From: Tubiluchus corallicola
Taxonomy: Eukaryota; Priapulida; Priapulimorpha; Priapulimorphida; Tubiluchidae
Reading direction: 5' to 3'
NCBI GenBank assembly: GCA_030141605.1
Contig: JAQGDQ010000291.1
Location: 1-33,146, forward strand
Length of the DNA stretch: 33,146 bases
This document shows positions 12,391 to 24,600 of the stretch, piece by piece. Each line of letters opens with the position of its first letter. The first letter of the stretch is position 1. Under the pieces are notes generated by a model. It was not told where the DNA came from. It was given only the letters and a program-made list of their open reading frames with translations, and searched no databases. Position numbers and translations under genes: made by a program.

Positions 12391-12404
12391 CCAACAGATG
12401 GCAG
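12391..12404 (+). promoter_or_regulatory. CTCF-like motif, plus orientation
   Basis: CCAACAGATGGCAG is one base from CCAGCAGATGGCAG. It lies about 160 bp upstream of the Tks start codon and points the opposite way to the similar motif near 11452. Confidence 0.35.
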
Positions 12405-12562
12405 ACAACTCAGCAGCCAGAGATCATGGACGAATACACAAGGACGGTTTCTTAATGTGAATACTGTAACTATTAATTTAATGTTTTCATTGCAAACATG
12501 TGCGGTTCTCAAATGATACTCGTGTTTGGTTAACTTGATAGCTACTTTGCTTACAACGGAAA

Positions 12563-12631
12563 ATGAAAAGAAGTGTACTGGAAGCCAAAATTACAGATGT
12601 TCAGAAACGTAGATATCCAAGTAAACACTAT
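12563..12631 (+). CDS. SH3PXD2: Tks exon 1
   Basis: Codons 1-23, MKRSVLEAKITDVQKRRYPS then KHY, donor GTAAGTG, phase 0. First strand of the PX domain. Confidence 0.9.
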
Positions 12632-15600
12632 GTAAGTGAATTGGTGAATTCATGAATGTTAATGTAAATCCTAAATTTTACTAACATTAAAGATTATGAT
12701 AAAAGCTTTGCAGCTCAGTTTCAGAATACTTTATTACATTTTAGCCTTTCTGCAAAGTGACATAGTAGCAGTGTTTAATTGACAGTTTCTTCTGTAATAT
12801 GTGTGCTTAACTTCCTAAGTCGTCATAAGACTCTAAAATTGTCGTCATTAATTTTATTGTGTTTTTGAGTTCTTGACAACCTTTATAAATTTGACATCAC
12901 CAGTTAATCTCATTTAATCTCAGTGTTCTGCTAAAGTAAATGAACAGCTGAAATGCAAGAGTCAGCACTACAAATATTATTTGAGTAGATGTGTAAGAAA
13001 CAGAAGTACCCATAACTATAAAAGTAGCCCACTGTCTAAGGTTGTACTCCTTTGATCATCATCATATGAATTGCCCATAGATTAATGGGCAGGCAGTAAG
13101 GCAATATTGTTTCAAATACTGAATCGTGGCGGGCAGAATCGGACTGATTTTTGTTTAAAAAAGACGAAAAAATGAGCACCAGTGAAATTTTTGAAAAAAG
13201 AAAAATTAATGGCTTGTCTAATGTTTTATGCTTGCTGCATATTGTTTTTAAGTATGCTTTTAAATAGTATATGTAAATTTAAATAGTAGAAATTAAATAA
13301 TTAGAGCACAGTCTTTTTACAACCAGCCAAGTTTGATATTTTGAAGGAATTATACTGAATTGAATTATTCACTTCACACTCAAATGACTGACTTCTAGTA
13401 AAATGATATCATAGCATAAAAGAGTATAAAACGATAACTATAGATATGAAATCCGATTTAATTTGGGAGTAAATCATGATTTGAGCTTTGAATTGTTTTG
13501 AAGGCTTTAAGATCTAAGTAGTTATTCTCATGTCTGTTCTTATAAAGGAACTAACGCAAGTTTGTCCTGCATGTGAACATATGATACAGTAATGTTGTAC
13601 ATTCTGTGGATAACTTGTGTGTTAACTCATCGTAATTGCTAATTGATTGGTCATCCTACAGCGTGGGTTCCTAACCTTGGGGTCGTGACTTCAGTTGTGG
13701 TCGCCAAGCACTTTTCGTGGGGTTGCAGGCTAATCCAAAAACTATTTTTTTAAAAATGCTGTTTTCATGAAATGTATGTAAGTAGGTCTTGTTTCCTCAG
13801 TCTCTCATTACATCATTTTGGTCTGGAAAGTTAAACTGGGTTTCTCCCGCTTTAAATGCGGTATACCAGTGCTTGATTTTCCGGAATAATGAAAATGCAT
13901 GTTGTTCCATGCTGTACACTTGTGCACAGTGTACACCACCCGAAAGCGTGTCGCTTCATTTACCTTGGATACCTATTGCATTGCAACACTAGTCGCTGAG
14001 AAACAGGTGCAACTGTCACATTAATGAATTAATGAAACAATTACTCTATTTGTTGAATAGTAAGTTAAAATTAATAAATGCAAATGCTAATGATGTTTAA
14101 TAGTACAACATGTGACTATGTTTTTTGTGGGTCTTGATATCATGGAGGGTTCTGGAAACGGGTCGCTGTTAACAAAAATTTGGGAACCACTGTCTTACAC
14201 ATTGTTGTCATTGTGTACATCTTTTTTAAGCTGGTAGAAAAACAAGTTGTAAGCATTGTCAACACCTTCCATGTAATGTTCTATTATATAAGTAAATGTG
14301 TATTTTCAAATAGTTTAATTAGAATAATTTTTCAGGATTATTGTGATGTTTTCATGTAGTTTTTTGTCGCTGTTGCAATGTTAACATTGGTTCCTTGACA
14401 AAGCTGCACACCTTATAAAAGCTTTAATGCTAGTTGTAAACATTTGATGTTTCAGGTGTATGTAATTCACGTCACGTGGTCTGATGGAACAATTAATGTA
14501 CTCTATCGGCGCTACAATGCATTCTTTGAAATGCAGGTTTGATATATTGTAGAATATAATATGGATTTTCACAGTTTAAATGCATGGTTTATGGCTGACT
14601 AGTACTGAGCTAAAGATGAAAACCAATTTTTAAATATCTTAATTTTCAAATACAAGTTATATGGTTAATATGGCACATCTTGTCAGGTGAGCTAGTTTAA
14701 AATTTTACAAATGTGTTTTAAACTTGTGTGCTTGATCGACAATTTAGCATATTGAGATACAATTCAGTTAATAATGTGCAAAGCAATTCTTTTGAACGAT
14801 CATTAGAGGCTGAACGAATAATAATATAAACTCAAATAGTTTAGGTTTTCTGATTTTTGCATTAAATATCTTATTGCTTGGCTTGTCCTGTGTCTGTTGT
14901 TGAATAAGCAGTGTTAAACGTAACATTTGAAATTATGAAAATGCTTACAGGGTTTAAATAATGAAAAGATATTTGTTTTCTTAGAAAGCATAGTTACAGC
15001 GAGTCTCGATATATTTACTGATTCTTTAATTGTATTCTAAGTTTGTTTGGATTAAATTAGGTTAGACATAACTAATTGTTTCTTGTAAATTATTGATATT
15101 GTTAAACGTTTTATTATTAATTCTTTTAAAATTACCTTAACATAAATTTACCTGTAGAACAAGCGCTCACTCACTGCGTTTTGAAATTGGATGGTATATA
15201 AGACCTCCTATTCCTCGAGAGAAGCGTCTATGAGCCAAGTGTAACGAAGTCGGTGACGAATGACATTTTGTTCTATTTTGTTCTAAGCATAACACACTGC
15301 CCGCAACTTCCTCGTAATTACAATCACGCGTTCTATTCCAGGCTGTTACTTTTTAAATATTGATGACAAACTAACTTGTATGATGCAATCTTATGATGTC
15401 ACTGTTCAGTGTGCTGTAGCTAAGTTTGTTCGCATTTGTATGTAAAATTTTGTTGTATGATTTAGATTCCGATTCATTTTATTTTCCTTTCTGTACATAC
15501 CACACTTACAATTATTACTAAATTAAAAATGCAATTCAAGGGAAGGGTGGGGGAGAAACTAAATAGGTGCTTGTTGTTTGATCAGCCCCGTTGGCCAAAA

Positions 15601-18600
15601 ATCAATAAATTACTACTTAACAGTATCTGCATTTTTGTTCTTCAAAGTGCAGTTTTCAAAGTCTAGTGGACGTAAGTTGGCAAACTTTTTGAGTCTTTAG
15701 TTTGTATCTTCTTACTACGTGTTTATTGTGTTGCACAAAGACTGGGTCACTAGTAATGCTTTGCAAATTATTTTCAAATTTTGCTCATTAACATGTATGT
15801 CTGACAGCCATTATTCTTGTCCTTATACAGTAGCTGGTATCTGCTAAAGTCACACATCTTTTACTGATCTTGACGCTAACACTTTATTCTAGTACTTGTA
15901 TTCATTACGTCGCACGACTATTTTTCTTTGAGCGCTGATAAAATTTTTTTAGTGTCGCCTGCTGGACAGTTTTCCAGAGGAGGGCGGAGCAGCTAATCCC
16001 AGGGATCGGATGATTCCGTTTCTTCCGGGTAAGTTTATTATCATGAAGGTTGAGAGAGAGAATTACATACATCTTCTGAAAGTAATAATACTATTTAAAT
16101 TACGTTGAAACTTTCGTTATTAAAATTTATCCAGTGCTGGGATAAATCCAGTTTATCTGGGGTCTTTTGTAGTGCTTATATTGATGTGTATTTAGTATGT
16201 TTCGGTGATGTCTGTCATGTAAGAGGCCAAGTTAAGTTACTAAATTCTTTTGTCAATATCTAGATGACCTTGATAATTTTAAGTTCCAAGGTTAAAATTT
16301 TCCATTAATTTCATAATTTGTAGTAAAACTTTGTCATCCAAAGTACTCAACTGTGCTGAAATTAGTTAGCGTTCAACTTGCTACTCAAAAATTGTTTCAA
16401 ACTTGTTATTCGAGACAACAAAAACTGTAAAAGTAACCTTGATCTAAGTAGCATAAGGTTGTCATTTGTTTTATTATAGCTAGTGCATCAGTTATTTGTT
16501 ATTCATTTAGTTTAAAACCAGTATGGCCTTGCAGGTACATGCAACCTTGCTTCTTTTAGTGTCATTATTGCATTGTCAAATTAGTTTGTTGGTTATTTTT
16601 CTTTTAATTAGGTAATTTTGTCCATAGAACTCTGATTTACTAATTTTGTTTTCACTTCGTTTTGCGTAAATTTGCATAATTTTATTTACCATAATTGTTT
16701 GCTATTAATTTAATTTTGGTCTGTTTTTCCTATTCAAATCTTTATTTTGTTCAAAAAATATTTGCTCTTGAAATTAGTAGACTCATTATTTAGGTATGGC
16801 AGACTAGATGATCTTTTGGTCTTTCACCATCCCGCCCTTCTTTAATCTTTGTAAATCATTGTTATATACTATCTATGACTGTTATTTTGAAGGCAAAAAA
16901 TAAATTATTATTATATCTATTATTATTATTATTATTATAGCTGGTGCATTGTATTTGTGATTGCATTGCTAGAACCTGTACACTATGCAATGTGTATTAT
17001 TAAAATGATGGAACTGTAAGCATGTTTTGCTCATGTAGGAAAAATACTACTTTTCTATTTTTTGAAAATTTTGGAAAATTTCAAAGATTTTGGATTTTTT
17101 GCTGCGCAATTTATTTTAATTTGAGTAAGCAATTTTGAGCTCTAGCCGCTTAAATTCTTACAAACTAGATTTCGTTACCTGTCTCTTTAGGGCGAGTCAG
17201 TAACAGTTCAAAATCTCGGCCGTTTCACCTAATTTGCTAAATGGCTGCAAGGCACGCGTGAGATAAAATGCTAGTTTTGCTGTAAGAAAGGGAGTGCCGT
17301 GTTTTGAAATGTATTTCTGCATTCACATTCACGAGAACATGCGGTGTTCTTTGGAAAATGAATATTGTGCAAGCAGGTATACCGTGTGTCCCAGAAAATG
17401 CAGTTTTTTGCATTACTCATTTCCTTTCAAACTTGTTTGTTCTGTAAAATGCCTGCAATTTAAAAAAATTACACGTCGCGTATTTACAGCACCATGATAT
17501 TATGATCTGCACCTGGATATTTGTTTAACTAAACTATAATTTGAGGCATTGCAGTTCACCTGTGTCTTCTCCCATAATGGCCCAATTTAGCTTCTCTCGC
17601 TTCATAGAGTTTAAAACTAAATTCGTACATCTGTGTATATCTATGCGGCTATGTTGAAACAAATTGTTAGTATAATCTGGAAATCATTACCCAAGCTCTG
17701 CCAGCTGATTAAACCATCGTTGAGTATACGTTGGTTTTGTAATTTTCGTGTAAGAAAATTGATTTTCAGAAACAAAATATCTATCTAGAGCCAAAATGTG
17801 AAGTAAATCATTTTTTTATCCTGTCAAGCTGTATTGATTCAAGGAATTGTTAAAGTATATTGATCATTCATAGCATGTTCATTTTCATTGTTCTGTATTT
17901 GACCAATACTAAAACATGAGACTGGATATTCACTCTAAATCATTTGACCCTAATTTACTACTTAGTAACAGCATTTTCTTTGTTTGAAGTTTCTCTTATT
18001 GAGTTTTGTTTGTTTAGCAACGACACGCCACCGATTTTCGCACCGTTTTGCGGTACAATCCGCTCGTAAATAGCTTGGTAATAGCAGCAGTCCAAGTTTG
18101 TTTTACGACTAGGGGAACTGCTATTTTACCAATTATTGGATATAGGCAACTTGTGCAAGTTTGAAGTGCAAAGATAATGTTTAAGATGTCAACAATGAAC
18201 TTTGTTTTGACTAAATGGGCATCTTGTTTTTACGAGTAAGCTCAGTCTGAACTGGGTCTTCTTTGTGTATTCTTTCTGTGATTGTCTTTTATAGAACATT
18301 GTTAACAATGTTGGTAATAAGTTTCAGTTCGTTTAGTTTCTTTTTAGAGTTAGACAAAGTTGTAGTTTTGGTAATTAATGTTCTACAAACAAACGTATAT
18401 CGCATACAGTCTGTCACAAGGGTGTACTAATTCAGCAGATTTTAAAATGCTGTTAATTAAAGATCTTTGGTTAAATCTGGGGCATATTTTCAACTACAGA
18501 CAGAGAACAATAATCACATTAGAAGAATTTTTGACATCATGCTGTGACCTTTGATGGCAATTTAACTTATTGTAAGATACACCAGAGGTTATGAATAAAT

Positions 18601-21600
18601 TCCTCTGTAAATCAATTTTTTGAAATATATAAATAAATTTCAATTGACATTATATAATTTGCAGTTTTAAATTGGGTTGTTGGCATATAAAAACAGTATT
18701 TAGTCCTTTAGTCAAGTGGAATTTATTGACTTTAAATTAAACATTTCATTTATTATAAATTGGTCTTATTTGATTGGATGCCCAATGAGTATATTGTTCA
18801 TTTTATGTTCATTCTCTACCAGCTTAATGTAAGCTAATAATAATTTCAGAGGAGTGATCATATTTGCATTAATTTTCATTATCTGCAAAGAAAAAATGCA
18901 TATCTCCTTTTATTTTATGAAATGATGTCACTCAAATGCACTGTATAGAACATATAAACTTAATTTCAACAAGTAAAAATTCGGGCCTAAAGTTAGTGCC
19001 TTGACTGTAGTGAAAAAACTTCTCCTTCTTCCCTCCCCCCTCTCTTTAACCAACTGTTATATGTCGTATGCTTAAGCTTACGATGTGACAGTGCATTGTG
19101 TAATTTTTCAGGCAAGATCCTGTTCCGGAGAAGTGAAGTATACGATGTAGCTGTCAAAAGGATGACCGCCCTAGATGAATATTGCGGGGTATTAGTTTAT
19201 TCTCTGTATAAAATTTCATATTCCATAGAATAGTATGCTTACTTTATTAATAAGACATGTATACATTAAGTACAGTAATTTATACTGCTGTACACACATG
19301 ACTGGGGGAATTCAGAATTCAGTAATGTGATTATTTCAAAAATTCAAAGTTTTTGCCCCCTAATTATAAAATTCATACATATAATGAGTGAAATAGGTCA
19401 TGAACTTTTGACCATTAATATTTTGCATTTGTATATGACTTAAAAGGAGAGTAATGTGGAAAGGTGGATCTTGAGCCTGGATTTGAGCCATTGGTCATTG
19501 ATCAACTGGACATTCACTATTCATGTAAATCCTGGCTAAGTTTTAATTTCGTTTCCAATTTTCATTACATAAATTTAGTAATTGTGGGTTCATTCGATCA
19601 AGATAGAGAATCCTGAAATTATGATAATGAATACGTGTAATTAGTTACTTAACTAACGAGTCTGGGTCACATTAAGTTAGTAACAACAATAACCTGTTTT
19701 ACCACAACATCAAATATAATTAGTAAGTAAGATGGTAATTGCCACTCTTAAATTAATATAAATTACCTCCTCTTGTTTATCCGTTTATTTAGTAATTGGG
19801 TATCTTAATGTAATATCCAATTTCTAATTGCCATTCCTAAGTTAATTTCAGTTATCTATTACTTACCAGTTTATTTAGTAACAGACTTTCTAAAAAATGC
19901 CATTAAGCAGATTTGAGATGAATTTGGTGAAACTAGACACTTGTTTGCTCACTCATGGTCTGCATTCGAGAGGTCACTAGACATTTATTGTGACCTCTCG
20001 AATGCAGACCTTGAACTTGTTGAATGGTTTAAGTAATTAAAAATCTCCCATTAAAATTAGTCAACTTAACAAAACCCCATTAATCTTACAATGTGCTGTA
20101 TAAATCAACCATGATTTAATCATAACTCATGTACTTTTGAAGGTTAAAATATCTACTGCTGCAACTAGATCCACTGCTTTACGACGCATTTTGAACACAT
20201 GCTAAAATAGTTTTTATTACAGAGGTTGATCAAGTTGCCGCCCAAGATATCAGAATGTGAGGAGGTACTGACATTTTTTGAGCCAACAGCTGATGACATC
20301 AATCCGCCAGCTATAATGTATGTTGAGCTTTCATGGCTGCTTGCTGAACTGGCCCGGCTTTGTTGATTTTTTTTTGTTAGGTGCTACGTTAAGTAGTAGA
20401 TCAGACCTGAATATTCAAATTATCATAAAATGTTTGTGTATTGCTCTACTGCAGGCTACGTTTCAACTTAAACGACTTTTCGAATTCCTTAATAAAGTTA
20501 TAGAGAAAAATATTGATTGGTAAGCATTTTAGAAAACTCAGGATAGTTCCTCCTTTACTTACTTTGTACTAATTGATTTTTTAAGTCGTTCTTTGTTGAT
20601 GATAAGTAGATAAATACTGTTTAGCTGAAGTTAGTGCTGTTATGTAGTCTCTGTTATGTAGTTGTAGGTTGTTATTTACAGTCGGCGATAATAGCTCTTT
20701 GATCTAATGTTAGTTGTTGACCCAAAAGCTGACTTTAAATAAAGATTATTATTATTATTATTATTATTATAGTGCTGAGTTAGTTTATTTCTGATATAGT
20801 TATGTCGTAATTATGAAAAAAATCTATTATTTTATTATAGACATAGACATTTTTATGTATCTCCTCATTTACACTAGTATACAAATTGACCATTTTTGTT
20901 ATAGTTATTGATTAAAAAGGATAAATTAAGCATAAAGGGAAGAGTTAGGGGGGTGCAGGAGAAAGGGTAGCGAAAGACCAATTGGTCATCAAGTTGACTA
21001 CCCTTCTCAGGTTAGTGTAACTTGTAAACAATTAACACTCAATATAAAGATTACAATCCAGTGTTTTACAATTAGGTAATGCAATCCACTGTTTTACAAT
21101 TAGATAATGCAATCCACTGTTTTACAATTAGATAATGCAATCCACTGTTTTACAATTAGATAATGCAATCCACTGTTTTACAATTAGATAATGCAATCCA
21201 CTGTTTTACAATTAGATAATGCAATCCACTGTTTTACAATTAGATAATGCAATCCACTGTTTTACAATTAGATAATGCAATCCACTGTTTTACAATTAGA
21301 TAATGCCGTCCACTGTTTTACAATTAGATAATGCAATCCACTGTTTTACAATTAGATAATGCAATCCACTGTTTTACAATTAGATAATGCCATCCACTGT
21401 TTTACAATTAGATAATGCAATCCACTGTTTTACAATTAGATAATGCAATCCACTGTTTTACAATTAGATAATGCAATCCACTGTTTTACAATTAGATAAT
21501 GCAATCCACTGTTTTACAATTAGATAATGCAATCCACTGTTTTACAATTAGATAATGCCATCCACTGTTTTACAATTGGATAATGCAATCCACTGTTTTA

Positions 21601-24600
21601 CAATTAGATAATGCAATCCACTGTTTTACAATTAGATAATGCAATCCACTGTTTTACAATTAGATAATGCAATCCACTGTTTTACAATTAAACAATGCAA
21701 TCCACTGTTTTACAATTAGATAATGCAATCCACTGTTTTACAATTAGATAATGCAATCCACTGTTTTACAATTAGATAATGCAATCCACTGTTTTACAAT
21801 TAGATAATGCAATCCACTGTTTTACAATTAGATAAGAATTTACAGTGAGGATTATAATGATGTTTTTATTTATTCTTGTAGGTCAGTTAAAACAACAAAA
21901 GGAGAACAGATATCTAGTCCAATGGCACTAGAACAATACACTGCAGTGACCGACTATAAGAAAGTGTACAAGGAAGAAATAAGTTTAAAAGCAGGAATGA
22001 TGGTCGAAGTGATAGAGAAAAAAGAAACTGGTAATTTGATTTTACTGTTTAATTAATGCACTAATTAATAATGGTTCTTCTTCGTCATAGTAAACCTAAG
22101 CTTGACTAACATGCTTTGCATAGTTTGCCAGTTAGTTACTGAATTCTAAACCTGTGAGTATATGCTGGTTTGTTGAATCTGTAAATATAATTGTAAGCAT
22201 ACGTGTAAATAAATATGCGAGTATATCAACAGAAATAGCAAGTATATGAAAGTGCACACGTGATAATTCTAGTAGATTTAAGTATTAGATTGTGAAATAT
22301 GTAATACTTCCAATAAGTTATATGTTATTAGTGTTTTGAGTAAAAGTACTATAACCTTTCATAAATGAGTCGGGTTGTCGAGTTGTATTAAAGTAAATTC
22401 AAGAAATTACATTTCTACCATGAGCTGGGATAGATAGATAGATGGGTAGGCAGGTAGGTAGGTAGGGGTAGGTAGGTAGGTAGGCAGGCAGGCAGGCAGA
22501 CAGACAGACAGACAGACAGATAGATAGATAGAAACACTGACTCATCCAACACTGACACTGTTTCTGAATCATTCGAAATACTATACCACTATAGTATGGA
22601 CAAAACCATTATATGGTGATCTATATTTTTTTGAAGAAACAAGCACTTGTGACTTGCAATTTTAAATTGTACCCTAAATCATAATTTATACACTAAAATT
22701 GTCATTCATATACTATTAAATTTCTTTTTTTTTCCAAATCTAATAGTTGTAGGACACTACTAAAAAGTTCAATAGACAATGTTTTAGAAATTTAGATATT
22801 TGTTTATTGATACAGCAATTTCAGTACAATCTATGTTCATAACAACAATTTTTGTGAATAAGACATTTTCTGAGATACTGCAGTGACAGAAACTTACTTT
22901 TCTTCTTTAAAACGGTGTTTCTTGGGTGTGTATTCTACATTATATGACATAAATTCACTTTAGGATAATGTACTATGAATTTTTTAGTTGTGGGTAAAAA
23001 GCTTGAATTGCCCATTAAAACTTTTGAACTTCGCATTCTATGTTATGTTGTCTTTCTTCATGTTTTGAGAAATATTTAAGATCACGCTGTATTAGCTGCA
23101 CATTGCTTGATTACAGGTTGGTGGTACATTAGTGTGGATGGTGAAAAGGGTTGGGTGCCTGGAAACTATCTTATTAAAGACGGTTTTGATCAGGGTCATA
23201 GAGAAAGCTTTTCATCAGGTGAAGCGTTCACTGCTTATCCTCTGAAACTTGATATCGTGTGTTTGTTTATATCAGGTGGCGCAAAAAAAATGTGCTGAGG
23301 TTTTTTTCATGATTTTATAAAAACAAAAGGATAGGATCAATTGAAATTTGCCACATCGAATGCTACTGATACTTACGTGTGAACAGCAAAGATTTCAATC
23401 ATCCCGTCAGATTTTTCCAAAGATGCAGAAGTTTTACAGCAGCAAGTCAGAAAAATAAATGCCGGAAAAATTATTTTGTGTGACTATTGTTAAAATTTGC
23501 GGCATGCGCTGTATGTGCCCGCCATTTTCAAGGCAACCTAAATGAAGACATTTCTGCAAATAGCTGACACGGTTTCTCACTTCTTTGAGGTCCCAGCTCC
23601 CTGAGTTGCTTTGCATCAAACAGCTCCGTAAGGCCATCATAGAGATTTTGTTTAATTGAATGCCAGATACCGCAATCCAGCGGATTAATTCCCATTTTTT
23701 CATGAATACTTTATTTTATCCGTTGATGACCATGATGTAAGCTGGTTGATTTCTTCATCGCTTTGCTGCCAATTATTGAGTGTTTTACACATCAACGTGG
23801 CTGTTTTTCAGTTGATCACTATTGCTATTATTCCAGCATTTAATTTTTTAACATACAAAAGATTTTTTGCCATAGAGTAAAAATCGCTAAAATTATAAAC
23901 TTGTAACTTTCGCCTCTAAAGATTAATGTTTTGTAATATCAGGCTGCGAAATTTTAACTCTGTAGGCTACTCGCTTCTAGTGTTGTTGTAGTTTGAACGT
24001 TCGCACTTTTTTCTGCACCACCCGGTATATTTTTAAATAACACGCACCTCTGCCAATTGTAAGTGTTCTAAAACTCATACTGTTTGCCTGTTACTCAAAA
24101 TTTCATAGTCAGGGCATTCTTACAAGCTTGGCTTCTTTAATGCACTGCAGCACAAATCATTTAAGTGGGTGTCTCTTTATCTTTTTTCAACATTTGCTTC
24201 TTATTGGGTATCGTACTGTTTGTTAATCGTTGAATTATTGAAAACTTTGTTTCTTTTTAATGTATTTGTGTTGATGTGAGATAAACGATCTTGAAAATCT
24301 TGAAAAATATTGTTAACTATTATATGGCAAGCAATAAATTAATGTAGTTTATCTGTGCTTTTAATTTAATTCTCTTTTAGCTTTGGTTGGGATTTTTTCA
24401 CAAAGCAAATAAGGTGTTCAGTATTATGCTCAACTCCTAAGACACAAGATGTGCTTCGTATTTAGAAAAATGTTTAATTGTATTCAATTTAATGCAATGG
24501 TGAAACAAAATTCAGGGTTTAAAACAAGGGTGAAACACTACTTATGCTACTTGGTAAAGAAGTTTCGAGGAGCACATTTACATTAAATGTTGGCATCCTT

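Larger units (their letters stand above)
9120..12562. promoter_or_regulatory. Divergent intergenic region between TAPP and Tks start codons
   Basis: 3.4 kb between two oppositely oriented start codons. It must hold the 5'UTRs and promoters of both genes, or a shared one. GC is locally higher at about 10180-10290 and 10460-10500, where there is CCGCTTCCGGCG, an ETS-like GGAA core. An AATAAA-like GTGAAATAAATGAC near 10840 resembles the 3' end of an old retroelement or a polyadenylation site. Open frames at 9711-10288 and 10854-11132 have no recognised similarity. Transcription starts cannot be placed from sequence alone. Confidence 0.55.
20318..21881 (+). other. Tks intron 5
   Basis: 1.56-kb intron holding an (ATT)n-tailed repeat (to 20771), a SINE/LINE-like fragment (about 20800-21008, minus) and the 28-bp minisatellite that reaches to within about 50 bp of exon 6. 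Confidence 0.75.

Noticed and set aside
17294-17497. 67-codon frame with an identical-protein inverted partner at 32423-32626, as a conserved exon
   Set aside because: The identity follows from the whole-arm duplication. No splice context or family similarity. TATACCGTGTGTCCCAGAAA within it resembles a mariner end, but I found no partner terminus.
19737-19900. Tandem duplication of about 89 bp as a functional element
   Set aside because: The two blocks (AATTGCC landmarks at 19737 and 19826) are too degenerate and AT-rich to interpret; present in both arms.
21057-21836. CRISPR-like array with 28-bp repeats
   Set aside because: There are no unique spacers between units and the locus is eukaryotic; it is a plain minisatellite.
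23434-23703. 89-codon minus-strand open frame, repeated at 26121-26390, as a conserved host gene
   Set aside because: It lies between mariner-like terminal repeats and carries transposase C-terminal motifs split between frames, so it is a transposon relic.
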